Source: Phaseolus vulgaris | Lineage: Eukaryota > Streptophyta > Magnoliopsida > Fabales > Fabaceae | Reading direction: 5' to 3' | DNA length: 64,000 nt | NCBI RefSeq assembly: GCF_000499845.2 | Contig: NC_023753.2 | Location: 13,903,030 to 13,967,029, forward strand | In this document: positions 22,188-34,937 of the stretch, piece by piece | How the letters are laid out: each line of letters begins with the position of its first letter | Numbering within the stretch: the first letter of the stretch is position 1 | Program-made: the position numbers and the translations under genes | Notes under the pieces: model-generated | What the model was told of the DNA's origin: nothing | The model's input: the letters and a program-made list of their open reading frames with translations, nothing else | Databases searched by the model: none

Positions 22188-23288
22188 TGTTAGGATTGAT
22201 GGCTAGAACAAGAGGGGAGGGGTGAATTGTTTATAAAAGATTTTCTCAAATACTTTCTTTAGAATGAATATTTAACAATCAACTCAGATAAGCAATTCAG
22301 AAAGCTAATCAAATAGTCAAACAGAAACTGATATCAGAAATTCAATTGGTTAAAAGCACGATTTAATCGTTTGTGTATGACAGCGAAAATATCAAACAGT
22401 TATGGAGAAAAGAGATAGAGAGATTTACAAACAAGGTTTATACTGGTTCATTCAATCCCAGAGCTACATCCACTCCTTAGTCAAACCACTGTTTCCACTA
22501 CGTAACCAATCACAGATTAAAAACACACAGCACAAAGAGGTGACTTTAAATCCCACTAAGCCTACTCACCCTCTTTGCACACAACAAACACCTCAAGCCA
22601 GAATCAAACTGACTTTACAGGATTTTACAAACAGTTTTACAGAGTTTAATATGAACAATTACAAAGAGCCAAGCAAGGGTAGAAAACACCTGGATTTACA
22701 ATACACCAGAAACCCTATTGATCAGTTCTTGAATCACAGCAAAGCCCAAAGGCAATCTTGCTAAACTTGGAAAAACACCCTTTTACAAACCGTTTATAAT
22801 CTCTCTCTTTTATCACAAATCAGAGTGTAAAACTTCTCTCTTTTATCATCTATATGTCTTTTTAAACATTTGAAATAAGACTATATCTATATCACTTGAA
22901 AGCTACCGTTTAAGGCAGATTCAAAAAACTGAAATAGTTAAAACAAATTTTCAAAAAACTGTTAAGAAAACTCATATTTAATCGATTGAAACTGCGATTT
23001 AACCAGTTGAATGGTTTTAGCAGTTATACAACTGATTAAAAAAAAGTTTCAAAACTCCTGTGTCAGCTAAGTGACAAACAACCGATTGTCTCGAAACTTT
23101 AATCGATTGTTTTTCCCTTTGCATGGAAAAACACTTTAATCTCTAAAACAAATTGAAATAAGCTTTGTTTGAGAATCAAGACTGATCTTACAAAGATTCT
23201 AAACCCTTTAACTAAACCCAAACCTAAAACACAATAAAGCTTCAGGCTCCATGAGGATTTGAAACATCAAAGCTTCCCATCTTCAACA
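22188..23288 (-). repeat. 5' LTR of element F
   Basis: 1101 bp; minus-strand ends TGTTGAAGATGG and ATCCTAACA. It contains motif variants of the AACAACCGATTGTT type near 23080-23110. Its 3' partner is at 9066-11101. Confidence 0.93.
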
Positions 23289-23293
23289 CATTC

Positions 23294-23921
23294 TCCTTTA
23301 GCTTACCAAACAAAGAAGAACTGTCATTGATGTCAAGTCCTTTGATTCTAAAATGGCAGTGACCTTTGGCTGCCATGTTCTATCAAGACACTTTAAGATC
23401 TTGTTGTTTAGCTCCTCTTTATCGAAAGACTTCCCTAGGCTCTTCAAATGATTCACTATATGAAAGAATCATTTCTACACATCACATATGTTATCCCCTT
23501 TCTACATTCTGAAAAGCTCATACTCTTGGATGAGAGCATGCTTTTTGGCCCTCTTGACATCATTTGTTCCTTCATGTGCGACTTCAAGAATGCCCCACAT
23601 CTCCTTTGTTGAACTACATTGTGATACCCTGAAAAATTCATCACAACTCAAAGCAGAGGTTATTATGTTTTTAGCAATCCAGTCAAACTTTGCTTTCTTG
23701 CTTTCAACCTCAGTCCATTCAGATGATGGTTTATCAATTAAAACCTCATATCTTTTAACTTGAGGTATAAAGGGACCATTTTCAATTGTTTCACAAATAC
23801 CCTTATTTGTGGAATGCATAAAGATCTTCATCCTTACCTTCCAAAACTGGTAATTTACACCACAAAACATTGGTCGTATATTTATGGAAGCACCTTCCCC
23901 AAAAGGCAACTTGTCAGCCAT
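23294..23921 (-). pseudogene. Copia-type gag fragment of element L
   Basis: ATG at 23921 opens MADKLPFGEGASIN; open to 23502, then stops and frame breaks. Homology to F gag continues (NHLKSLGKSFDKEELN, WQPKVTAI) until F's LTR at 23288. It lacks the knuckles because F inserted before them. Confidence 0.88.
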
Positions 23922-23962
23922 GTAAAACAGTTCTCAGAAAAACAGAATTTGAATATTTTTCA

Positions 23963-24191
23963 CAAACCTAATGGCTTAAACAAGAAGGGGGGGGGGGGGG
24001 GGGTCAATTGTTTATCAAAGATTTTCGCAAAGATTGAATAGGAATGAAGCTTTAACACAATTCACAAATTAAGCAATCAAGGAAAACAATCAAACAATGA
24101 TTAATAAACTGTTTGCAAAATTTCAATTGGTTGAAACTTCGTTTAACCAGTTGTTTATAACAACAACAAAAGTAGAATTAAAATAAACAGT
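23963..24191 (-). repeat. Inner part of L 5' LTR, with a G17 run
   Basis: Aligns with the inner ends of the F and K LTRs (aacaag, G-rich run, tcaattgttt). A run of 17 G at 23987-24003 replaces 'ggggaggggtg' of F. The last five bases ACAGT (24187-24191) are one copy of B's TSD. The LTR resumes at 36282. Confidence 0.8.
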
Positions 24192-25053
24192 TGATCCTGC
24201 CTGTTGACCGGGACGCAAGAACCTTGCCTCGTCAAACCTGGATCAACTTCTGCGCCATGTTAGCCTCCGTCCTTCACTGTGATTCACCTCGAGAACCTAC
24301 AAAAGACAGAACGGCGCCGCTGCGACCGATCACGCTCCGACGCCCAAGTCAGCGACTGAACCACCAAATACTAAGAGAAAACTCAAGAACTCTAAGGAAC
24401 CGTGCAAAATTCTCTCTCAGCGTACTCAAGTTCTCGCAAGCGTAAAGAAGTAATCTAAACGTGCGTACCTCAGAAGTTCGTTATAATCTCTTATATACCT
24501 GCGCACTTTCTCTCTCCTGACAGTTACACATCTGGACACGTGGCTCGCATCCGACTGTACACGTGTCACCATCTGGAGCATCCTTGACTTGGGCGCCACT
24601 TCTTACTCTTCAGGCTTTTGGCTAAGTTACTTATGCATGAAACAACTCAGTGCATAGCTGCCTTGGAGCGTGATCTCTTCTGAGTGGCGAGTTCGGGTGC
24701 CTTCGCACACCTTCCCTGTGGTCTCGCCGGCCGCCTTCATGATCTACTTTACTTGCTTCACCGTGCATGTTCAGGTAAGCTGCCTCCCGACCTCATCCTC
24801 TGGCTAGCTAGGAAACGACCATCTGACTTCGTCTTCGGCGATGTCCTTGTTTCGGCGATCTCTAACCACTAGGTCATCTGGGTTCGCATCTGACGACTTC
24901 ATCTCAACACGAGCTCGGAGCACGCCAACTTAATAATTGGCGACCACACGAGCCCCTCGACTTCCTTCCCTTCTGCCAGCCATGGGCCCAGCTCAACACA
25001 CCTACATAATAGCTCGCTGCCACGTCATCACTTCCGACTACCAGGGCGGTACA
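24192..25053 (-). repeat. 3' LTR of element B, with adjacent polypurine tract
   Basis: 862 bp; plus-strand ends TGATCCTGCC and GGGCGGTACA. Just inside, at 25056-25076, the minus strand reads CTGGGGGGGCTTG before the LTR's TGTACC, a typical polypurine tract. A TATA-like element lies near 24493. Confidence 0.95.
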
Positions 25054-25076
25054 CAAGCCCCCCCAGTCTTAAGCGA

Positions 25077-25655
25077 AGACTTGTCCAGCGAAAAGACTAA
25101 AGAAGTCACGTCACTACCGATCTACGTGGCGCTGGCCCAGAATTCCAAACGTTCGTACTTTCTGCTTTCCTGACGCTCCACCAAACACTTTTCCAATCGC
25201 TCGACACGTGGCTTCATCAACGGTCATCTTTAGCTGTCGTTTGCGCTTCCAAAAATCGTTTGAAAAACCCTTAAACCCATTTCCTTTCTACTGTTCCATC
25301 ATCTCTTTGCCTTCTCAAACGCTCTGAGTTTCCTCTGCAAACCCACGACGCTCTTCAACCCTCTCAATCCCCAACTCCCTTCAGCGTTTGTCTAATCATC
25401 GAAAGGTACTTCTTTTACTTTCCCCGTTGATATTTGCTGCATTTTAACCGATTCGCATCATCCATTAACTGTCTGATGCATACGCTGTGGGTTGTTTCTT
25501 CTTCTTCTCCCTTTTCGCAACTTAGGGCTTCGTCTTCCATCTCTCCCATCACAACGAACTTTCGTTCGTTCGTTTTTCATCCTTCGTTCACAATCAAGTC
25601 GACCTCTGCAACCTTCGCTCACCTTTCTTTTCCTTTTTCCTTTGCAGTTCCCACG
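25077..25655 (+). promoter_or_regulatory. Probable promoter and 5' leader of B's accessory gene
   Basis: About 580 bp between polypurine tract and the accessory ATG, on the strand opposite gag-pol. A likely 5'-leader intron runs from GAAAG^GTACTTC near 25405 to TTTGCAG^TTCCC at 25647. I infer transcription from here because the gene faces away from the LTR promoter that drives gag-pol; no clear TATA box was found. Confidence 0.4.
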
Positions 25656-28277
25656 ATGGCTCGAACAAAGACCACCGCGAATCCTCCTCCTTCATCACGA
25701 AACCCTCCATCATAAGTGCATAACCCATCGCGAGCACCTGGTGCTCCCTCTTCCCAGGCTGAGAGGCCTGCAACCTTTCGCCCCAACCTTGCTCAGGCTA
25801 CTCCACCAGTCGCCGGAGGAGCCTCCATCCCCACCCCAGACTACAAGAGACTTTACCCATGGGCCAACTCGGCTCTGCTGAAAGAAACTTCTTCAGTTAA
25901 CTCTGTGTTGGCGGTGCACCGACTAAGGAAAGGGGACCAGTCTGATCTTTCGTTTCACAAGGAGCACGACAGCAAAATGGCCGTGCTGCCCTGCCACCCG
26001 GATGAGCCAATCTGCGCTGACGACAAAGCGAGCAACGGCGAGTTGTTCTGCTTTCTCTACGCGACGCTTTTCAAGAAGGTGAAGCTCCGACTTCCCTTTA
26101 CTCGTTTCGAGCGAGAACTGCTAACTGAGCTCGACATCGCCCCTGCCCAGCTTCACCCTAACAGCTGGGCGTTCGTAAGGGCGTTCCAGATTATGTGCGC
26201 ACACCTGGGACTGCCAGCGTCGGTGGACGTTTTTCTCTTCCTCTTTGAAGCTAAGAATCCAGGAGACCGCCTCTGGATTAGCTTGAACGGGATCGCTGGG
26301 AGATCGATCCTTTCCATCTTTCAGCAATCTTACAAAGATTGGAAGGGAAAATTTGTGAAGGTGTGCGCCAATGACCAAGATCCCTCTCTGCTCGACGGCT
26401 TCCCCTTGTACTGGGTACACAAGGGGAACAAGGACACCAAAGAGAGCTTCAGGAGGCCCAGAAGTCCCGACAACATGGGCGAGTTGGACAGGGACCTCTG
26501 CCTTTTCTGGAGGAGCGTAGCAGCTGCCAACATAACCTTTCCCACCTCCTCCGTAATTTCCTTCGAGTTCTTCGAGGGCCAACTCGAAGCTCACATAGGT
26601 TAGCGCTTACCTCAACATCTGGGTTTTTGTCTTGTGCTGCATTTCTGTTATTTGTTGTTGGGCGTTCTGCTCGCTACGCACTAGACTTGGCTTTTATTTC
26701 CTGCACCATTTGCTTAACTCGTTTGCACATGTACTCATATACTTTACTTTGTCTTTGAGCTTCCCGTATGCTTTTGCTCTGTGCAGATCTTATGCTGGGC
26801 AAAGGCAAGCTAGCTGAATTGAGGGCGCTCGCCCGCACCCACAAACTGGCATCGGGTTCTCAAACCGTGCCAAACTCGGTAGTGGAGATCACCGCTGCCC
26901 AGGGCAAATCGCCCCCCAAAGGCTCGACTCCTCCAGAAGCTCTGCCCGCCCCTCAACGAAAGAAACTCATCTTGAGGAAACCAAAGAGGAAAACTCCTCA
27001 AGTGGTCCAAGAAGATGAAGAAGAGGACGATGAGGCAACAGAGGATGGCCTTATCACCAAAAGGAGAAGGGCGGCCCCTTCTTCACCACCTGTTCCACCT
27101 ACCCTTCCAACGCCAACACCACCTTCTCCCCCAGCTCCCACACCAACACCACCTTCTCCCCCAGCTCCAACGTCGCCAGTCCAAGCAGTGCCCTTGGCGG
27201 CTGCACTTCCTGCGGTTGAGGCCAACGAGCCCAACTTCATGGAGAACCCTCCGAGTGCCTCCACGTCATTCGTATCCGCTGGAGAGGGTCCTCCTTCAAC
27301 AGCCTCAATCGCCGAAGCTGCGCCAGGTGGGGACGAAGGCGTTCATAACTCGCCCATAATCATCACCGAATCCCCCACGTCACCACCACGCCCAGAAGCT
27401 CAACCTCAACCAATCCAAGAGGGCAGTGGTGAGAGCCAGCACCAGGCTCCTTCAGCGCCTCCACCAACAGCGGTTGGAAGCCTTCCCCTCGCGGTTAAAG
27501 GGATCTGGGGACCCTTCACAGCCAAACTCAGAATGATGGCAGAGGACCTCCCCTCCATCATATCAAAAGCTGTGGAGAGCTCCAGCAAGAAACTTCAGGA
27601 CGACATCTCCGTGCTCCAAGAGGAGAATCGCCTGATAAGGATCGAGGCGGAGAAGTTGTCCTGCAACCTTATGATGGCGGAAATCGAGCATTCGAGAGTG
27701 GAGGACGCCATGAGCATTGAGCTGAGGGTGGCGCGTAAGGAGGCCACCGATCTGCGCCAGAAGGTGCACCTCCTAGCTCAAGAGAAAATTGAGCTGGAGA
27801 GCAAACTGGTTCCCTACCGTCTCAAGGTGGCTGACCTGGAGGCATCGATCAAAGCAGATGCAGCCAAGGTAGAGAGCCTTGAGAAGAGGTCAGTAGATCG
27901 GGAGGTCCTCTTAGCAAAAGTCGAGAAAGAGACGGATGACACCGTGGCTGAGCTCGCCGAAGCCAGAAAGGAGAATGAAAAGATCGCTGCAGAGCTGGCT
28001 CGGGCGCAGGAGGAAAACAAGAAGGTTGCTGAAGACCTCATTCAAGCTTGTGAGAAAACTGAAGAACTAAAGAAACGAGCTGATTAGTTAGAACAGGCAA
28101 ACCGAGGGGCTTAAAAAGCAGAATGAAGAGCTCGAGCTGAGCTCCGCCCAAGTCCTCGCTGCTGGGTTTGACGCCGCCCTGGAGCAATTTGCCTGCCAGT
28201 ACCCTGATCTGGACCTCTCCATGGTGTCACTCTACAACGAAGTGGTGGATGGGAAGATCGTTCCTTCTGAAGATTAG
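25656..28277 (+). pseudogene. Spliced antisense accessory gene of element B
   Basis: ATG at 25656 (MARTKTTANPPPSS) is followed in frame by a TAA at 25713-25715; past it the frame is open to 26598. That exon carries a conserved domain (FTRFERELLTELDIAPAQLH, NSWAFVRAFQIMCAHLGLP, SFEFFEGQLEAHI) resembling the 'putative gypsy-type transposase' family PF04195. A 188-bp intron (26599-26786) leads to exon 2, which has a Pro-rich region and a long coiled coil. A stop at 28087 and a further frame change break the C-terminal end, which is recognisable to TAG 28277 (DLDLSMVSLYNEVVDGK). Antisense accessory genes occur in other Tat elements; the role is unknown. Confidence 0.85.
26599..26786 (+). other. 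Intron in B's accessory gene
   Basis: Donor ATAG^GTTAGC at 26599, pyrimidine-rich 3' part, acceptor CTGTGCAG^ATC at 26786. Splicing is phase 1 and joins EAHI to DLMLGKGK in the frame of exon 2. Without splicing the frame ends at TAG 26601-26603. Confidence 0.85.
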
Positions 28278-29487
28278 CTGATTCCCTCCATCACTTATTC
28301 ATCTGTTTTCCTTTTGCACAAACTTACTTGTAATAACTTTCCTTTTTTGTATATGTATTTCGAACTGGTACCACTTTGTTATGAAGTTTTCTGCTTCTTC
28401 ATATAATCTCTCTGTTAGCTTTATTTCTTCTTGTACAAATCGCTTAAACGAAATTGACTTAGCAATTCTGCGAGCGCAACTGTTCACTAACTGCTTCAAA
28501 CTATCAAGTTTCGAACGATAGCATTCTAATAACTTGTGAACTTTAAGGTAATGAACTTCAGCGCGAAACCACTTACTAAACAGCGAGTTTCAACCCAACT
28601 GAGAGTGTTAAGACATAGTTCACCTGATCTGCTCCATCAGAATGGGCCTTAACTCTTGCCATCGCTCGAATTTCCTTTGATCGCCAAAGAGCCTTGGCGA
28701 TACCAGCTTCCTCTTGCCTTCGTAACTTGGCCATTGTTCCCTCATCTGGGGGTAGAGGCGCCTTTCGGATCCTTCCCTACATTCCCTGAATTTCAGAACA
28801 AGGAACCGGGAGGCCGGGCGTTCTCTTCGAACCTGCCTTAGCCACCCTCTGAACTTCTTCCACCCTTTACACCATACCTGAACTCGTTCAGGACAAGAAG
28901 GATTTTATCTTGTCTGAACTCGCTCGACGGCGAGAAGGTCTTTAGCTCGCCTGAACTCGCTCGACGGCGAGAAGGTCTTTAGCTCGTGCCTCTACATTGC
29001 CCCAGGGGCTACATCTTCTCTCCCCTGGAGGCACTGAGGACTTTTTACTGGTGCCTCTACATTGCTCGGGGCTACATCTTCTCTTCCCTGAAGGCACTGA
29101 GGACTTTTCACTCTTTCTCGCCTCAGAACGCACGAGGGCATTGAGGTCTTTTAACTGGTGCCTCCGATCGCCGAAAGACGATGAGGACTTTTAAAACTTT
29201 AACTGATGCCGCTAATCGCCGAAAAGCGATAGGGACTTAAAACTTTTTAGAAAGCATGCAACATAACTTGAACTCGCCTTAAATCACATATAAGTGACAA
29301 GGTCTTTCTTCAAAACTTTCGGAAAAACAACAAGCATGCAATCTAAAACACTTTAAACTTTGAAAACTCTTCTTTATTGGGTGGCCTCATTAAAAACCCT
29401 CCTTAGGGAAAAAAGAGTGCCCCCTTCAAACTGTTTTTAACAGAAACATTGCAAAGCTCTTCGTGTTTGTTTTTACTTACAAAGTTT
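28278..29487. other. Non-coding spacer of B between accessory gene and pol
   Basis: Matches 1043-2516 of A but has fewer repeats: two or three units of 'cgacggcgagaaggtcttt' (about 28920-28985) and about two of the 45-bp unit (29158-29240). The conserved block 'cctcattaaaaaccctcctt' is at about 29385. No gene is supported. Confidence 0.8.
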
Positions 29488-32400
29488 TTAACTGTAATAC
29501 AACTTGAGGTGCGTGGCGTTCTAAATGCGAGGAATCGCCCCTCCTTCTAACGTCTCTAAGCGGTAGGCGTCGTTCCCGAGCGCCTCGGTTATTCTGAACG
29601 GTCCCGTCCACTTAGGCGACAACTTGTTCTCCATCTCGTACTGGTGGGCCTTCCTCATCACCAGGTCGCCTTCTTTGAACTGCCTTGGCATCACCTTCGA
29701 GTTATATCTTCGTTCAATCCTTCTTTTCACCGCCTCAGCCTTTAATCTCGCCTCCTCTCTGACCTCATCCAGCAAATCCAGATTCAGCCTTCTTTCCACA
29801 TTCGAATCTTCTGCTACAAAGTTCTGGAATCTCGGCGAGCTCTCCTGGATTTCCACTGGAATCATTGCGTCGCACCCATAGACCAAGCTAAACGGGGTCT
29901 CATGGGTTCCTGATTGCTCGGTGGTGTGGTACGCCCAAACTATACGGGGTACCTCCTCAGCCCACGATCCCTTGGCTTTCTCTAGCCTTCTCTTCAAGCC
30001 TCTCAGCAATACCCGATTGGTGGACTCTACTTGGCCATTTGTCTGAGGGTGCTCGACAGATGCAAATACTTGTTGAATTCCCACTCCTTCGCACAATTTC
30101 TTCAACAGGTGACTTGCAAACTCAGTCCCGTTGTCCGACACCAGGCGCTTAGGCACACCAAACCGGCACACGATATTCTTCCACACGAAGCTCTCGATCC
30201 TGTGTGCGGTGATCTGGGCCACTGGTTCTGCTTCGATCCACTTGGTGAAATATTCAATTGCCACCACCAAGTACTTCATCTGCCTGATCGCCAATGGAAA
30301 AGGTCCCAGAATGTCGATCCCCCATGTATGAAACGGCCAAGGGCTGTAAATCGACTTCAACTCCTCGGGAGGCGCCTTGTGCCAATCGGCGTGCTGCTGA
30401 CATTGCTTGCAACTCTGTGCATACTTCTTGCAGTCCTCCCTCATTGTAGACCAATAGTAACCTGCACGGAGGGTCCTTGCGGCCAGAGCTCGACCCCCGA
30501 CGTGACTTCCGCAGATCCCTTCATGGAGCTCGGCCATGATTCTTGTACATTTCTCTCCGTGCACACATTCCAGGAGTGGGTGCGTGAACCCAAACCTATA
30601 CAACTCGCCGTCAATCATTGTGAACTTGCTAGAATTCTTCTTTATCTTCCTAGCCTCCGTCGGATCTAGCGGGAGAAGGCCATCTGCCAGGCATCGCTGG
30701 TACTGCGTTATCCACGTGTCTGGCTCATGCGTAGCGCAGACCTGCGTCATGTTCACCTTCTCTCCCCGACATGCTCTTATTCTCAGCGATCTCAAGGTCT
30801 CCTGAGTCAAAGACCTGTGACTCCTCGCCGCTTTCTCTGTCGACTTGCTTATTTGAAGAACCAGGTGATCTGCCACAAATGCTCTGGGCGTCTTCAGAGT
30901 TTCTTGGATCACCGTCCTCTGTCTACCCCCCTTGCCTGAACTTGCGAGCTTAGCTAGCAAGTCAGCTCGGGCATTCTGCTCTCTGGGCACATGCACCACT
31001 TCAAAGGAGACAAAGGAACTCTTCAACTCCTGCACATACTCTAGGTAAGCCGCCATTTGTGGATCTTTGGCCTGAAACTCGCCTGTTACTTGTCCCGTGA
31101 CCAGCAGTGAGTCACTCTTAGCCATCAGCACCCTAGCTCCCATCTCCTTAGCCAGCAAGATTCCGGCGATCAGCGCCTCATACTCTGCTTGATTGTTGCT
31201 GGCTTTGAAGGCGAACCTCAGGGATTGCTCAATCAGCACACCGTTGGGCCCTTCCAAGATGACTCCAGCACCGCTACCCTGCTGGTTTGATGACCCGTCC
31301 ACCGAGAGCACCTAACGGAAATCATCCCCCTCAACTCGTGCCGCTTCTGAAGAGAGTTCGACCACGAAGTCAGCGAAGATCTTCCCCTTGATCGGACCTC
31401 GGGGCTCATACTTGATATCGAACTCCGACAGCTCCACCGCCCACTTCACCATCCTCCCAGCTACATCGGGTTTCTTCAGAACCTTCTGGATGGGCAAGTC
31501 GGTCATCACCAGTATTGTAAAACTGTGAAAATAGTGGCGCAACCTCCTCGCCGAAAATACCACAGCCAGCGCGGCTTTCTCCAAGGCCTGATACCTCACC
31601 TCCGGGCCCTGCAGCACTTTGCTGACGAAATAGATAGGCTTCTGAGCCTGGTCCTAGTCTTGGGCGAGCACTGCACTTACCGCCCTCTCAGTTACAACAA
31701 AATACAACCTGAGGGGGGTTTCCGCCAGCGGTTTGCACAAAACCGGCGGGCTCGCCAGGTACTCTTTAAGCTTGACGAAGGCCTCTTCACACTCCTTCGT
31801 CCAAGCAAACTTGTTGTTTCGCCTTAAACACTGAAAATACGGATGGCCCTTCTCTCCGCTGGCTGATACGAAACGAGACAGGGCGGCCATCCGTCCTGTA
31901 AGTTGCTGCACTTCCTTCACAGTAGCCGGGCTCCTCATCGCCAAGATGGCAGCACACTTATCAGGATTGGCTTCTATCCCTCTTTCAGTCAAGAGAAATC
32001 CCAGGAACTTCCCTGCCTCTACGCCAAAAATGCACTTCTCGAGGTTCAGCTTCAATCTGAACTTGGCGATTGTGGTGAACAACTCCTTCAAGTCCGCGAC
32101 GTGCTTGCTCTTCTCCAGCGAGGTCACGACCATGTCATCTACGTACGCTTACACATTCCTCCCCAGCATAGGTGCAAGTACTCGATCCATCAACCTCTGG
32201 TACGTGGCCCCCGCGTTCTTCAGCCCAAAGGGCATCACCTTGTAGCAGTAGCACGATCTCTCGGTCATGAAGGCGGTCTTCTCTTCATCCATGGGATGCA
32301 TCTTTATCTGGTTGTACCCCGAGAAGGCGTCCAGGAAACTCAGCAACTTACACCCTGCAGCACTGTCCACCAGGGCGTCTATGCTTGGCAAAGGATACGA

Positions 32401-34937
32401 ATCCTTTGGGCAAGCCTTGTTCAGGTCAGTGAAATCGACGCACATGCGCCACTTCCCATTGCTTTTCTTCACCAGCACGACATTGGCTAGCCACTCAGGG
32501 TACTGGACTTCCCTGATATGGCCTGCAGCGAGGAGCTTCTGGGTTTCGTCCCTGATCGCCTGCCTTCTCTCCTCGTTGAACTTCCTTCTTCTTTGTCGCA
32601 CCGGCCTGACCTGGTTGTCCATTGCTAGATGGTGGCACAAGAAGTCGGGGTCAATTCCCAGCATGTCTGAAGCAGACCATGCGAAAGCATCCAGATGCCG
32701 CTCTATCACCTTGGCAATCTGGTCTTGGAGCTCAGCCTCCAAGGATCTTCCCAACTTGAAGACCTTGCCCCCGATCTCCCTTTCGAGCCATTCCTCGACG
32801 GGTTTGGGTCTAGCTTCCCTGGCGATCACCGCCCTGGCGATTCCCAGCTCCCTCGCTTCCTCTGGGCGGTTCCTCGCCTCTTCTTCCCGCTCAGCGTTCT
32901 CCCCCTCAGCATCGGCATCCATCATGGCGACGTCGCCCCCGGCGGCCACCTCCATCGCCGCACCAACAACTCGCCATTCTGTTGGCTTGGGCTTCACACC
33001 GGGAGGCGGTGTCGTTGTGATGTAACTTACTGACCTCTTGTTTTTCAGGCTATTCTCATAGCACTTCTTCGCTTCCTTCTGGTCAGATCTGATGGTGATC
33101 ACCACCCCTTCCATTGATGGCAACTTCACCTTCATGTGCCTGGTCGAAGGCACAGCTCCTATTCTGTTGAGTGTTGGCCTTCCCAACAGAATGTTATATG
33201 CCGAGGGAGCATTCACGACGAGGTACTTGATTTTCTCCGTCCTCGAGCCCGCCTCATCCGTGAATGTAGTTCTTAACTCTATATACCCCTGACCTCCACC
33301 TGATCGCCAGCGAAACCATACAAACACCCCCCATAGGGCCTCAGCTGGTCAAGGGGCAACTGCAACTGCGTGAAAGTCGGCCAGAACATCACATCTGCCG
33401 AGCTTCCTTGGTCCACCAGAACCCTGTGGACCTTTCTCCCCGCCGTAACCAACGAGATGACTATAGGATCGTTGTCATGAGGTACAACGTCCCGGAGATC
33501 TTGCTTTGTGAACGTAATGTCCACATCCGGCGAGTGATCTTCGAACATGTCCACCGTCATCACAGACCTCGCGTACTTCTTCCTCTGCGACGCGGTGCAC
33601 CCACCACCCGAGAAGCCTCCCGCGATGGTGTGGATCTCCCCGTGAGTGGGCATTTCGTGCTGCTGCGCCTCTCCACCCGCCGGCTGGGAGCTCGACGCGC
33701 CCCCCGTCCTTCTGTCCAGCAGGTAGTCATTTAGGAACCCGCTCTTGACCAGGTCGTCGAGCTGGTATCCTAACGCCAAACATGAGTCCACAGTGTGGCC
33801 AAAGCCCTGGTGGAATTCGCAGCAGGCATCTGGCTTTGGTCCCAACACCTTGTCGCCCACCTTCTCCGGCGCCTTCAGCCTGGCTGCTATATTGGGAATG
33901 GCGATCAGGTCCGCCAATCCCATCACAAACTTATGCTTCGGCGGGCGATTGTATTCCCGACGTGCCAGTTGAGGGCGCCCTGGGCCCCTGCCCTTGTTTT
34001 TCCTTGGATCATAAGGATGGCGGGTCCTCTGATCCCTCTTGGCCGCCGCTGTCTCCAGCACCCTTTGTGGCTGGATCCTGGTCTGTGCACGTGGCCTAGC
34101 GGGGGCCACACTTCCCCTCTTCTCGGCGACCTCACTTTCATCGGCGATGTGGGCCACCGCAAGTCGCCTAACCTCAACAAACGTGGCGGGGTGAGCCCTG
34201 ATCAGCGCTTCGCAGAAAGGTCCCGGCAGCACGCCCTTCTTGAAGGCGTAGACCAACATCTCTTCGTCCTTGGCCGGCGAGCGGACCATCTGCGCCCCAA
34301 ACCGATTCAAGTAGTCCCTGAGGGACTCTCCCTGGTACTGCCTTATGTCGAACAGATCATAAGACACCCTAGGGGGCGCCTTGTTCACTATGTACTGCTC
34401 GACGAAAAGCTTCGAAAACTGCTGGAAATTGGTTATGTGACCTGTAGGCAGGCTCACAAACCATTCCAGTGCTGTTCCCTGGAGTGTGCTCACAAACATC
34501 TTGCAATACACAACATCCGATCCTCCTGACAACATCATCTGCGTGTGGAACGTGGTGAGACGTGCCTCAGGATCCTCCACGCCGGTAAAAACAGCCTTCA
34601 CGGGTATCACACTCGTAAGGATAGGCGTGTCTGTAATCGCCTGAGCGAAAGGCATGGGAAAAACGTAAGGCGGCGTCGACGGCGCGACCTCTTCAGCGAC
34701 TGGGCGCCCTCGCTGCTCCTGAAGTGCTTGGCGCAATTCCTCAGTTACCTTGCTGAGCTCTTCATTCCTGGCCTGAGAGGCCACCAGGTCCTCGTGCATC
34801 TTTGCCTGCTCTATGCGCGAGGCTTCCACATTCGCCTGCAGCGAACGCATGATCTCCACCATTTGCGCCATAGTCATGGCGCCTTCAGCAGCAACGGGCG
34901 CAACTGGACTTGAACGGTTGCTTCTCATCTTTCTCAT
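29488..34937 (-). pseudogene. gag-pol polyprotein of element B, with stops
   Basis: ATG at 34937 (MRKMRSNRSS). Gag and protease are open to about 33290, where one G is missing from a G-run relative to C. Reverse transcriptase follows, with TAA at 32149-32151 just before YVDD; a TAG at 31654-31656 follows, then a TAG at 31312-31314 replacing Trp at the start of the second RNase H domain. From 31311 to 29521 a 596-residue frame covers the archaeal-type RNase H (SVDGSSNQQGSGAGVIL) and integrase with its HHCC zinc finger and DDE residues. A final stop replaces a Trp at 29521. These are scattered point changes, so this is a decayed polyprotein. Confidence 0.94.

Larger units (their letters stand above)
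9066..23288 (-). mobile_element. Element F: non-autonomous copia-like element (gag + ORF2), heavily nested
   Basis: Minus-strand order: 5' LTR (22188-23288), primer-binding site, gag (22125 to 20522), spacer (13238-14071), ORF2 (13237 to 11096), polypurine tract (about 11102-11117), 3' LTR (9066-11101 and beyond A). E is inserted after gag with TSD AGATT, G2 in ORF2, and G1 and A in the 3' LTR. Right flank CATTC (23289-23293) is the expected TSD; the other copy is outside the window. When the insertions are taken out, gag is followed directly by ORF2 with no reverse transcriptase or integrase, exactly as in E. Confidence 0.88.
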
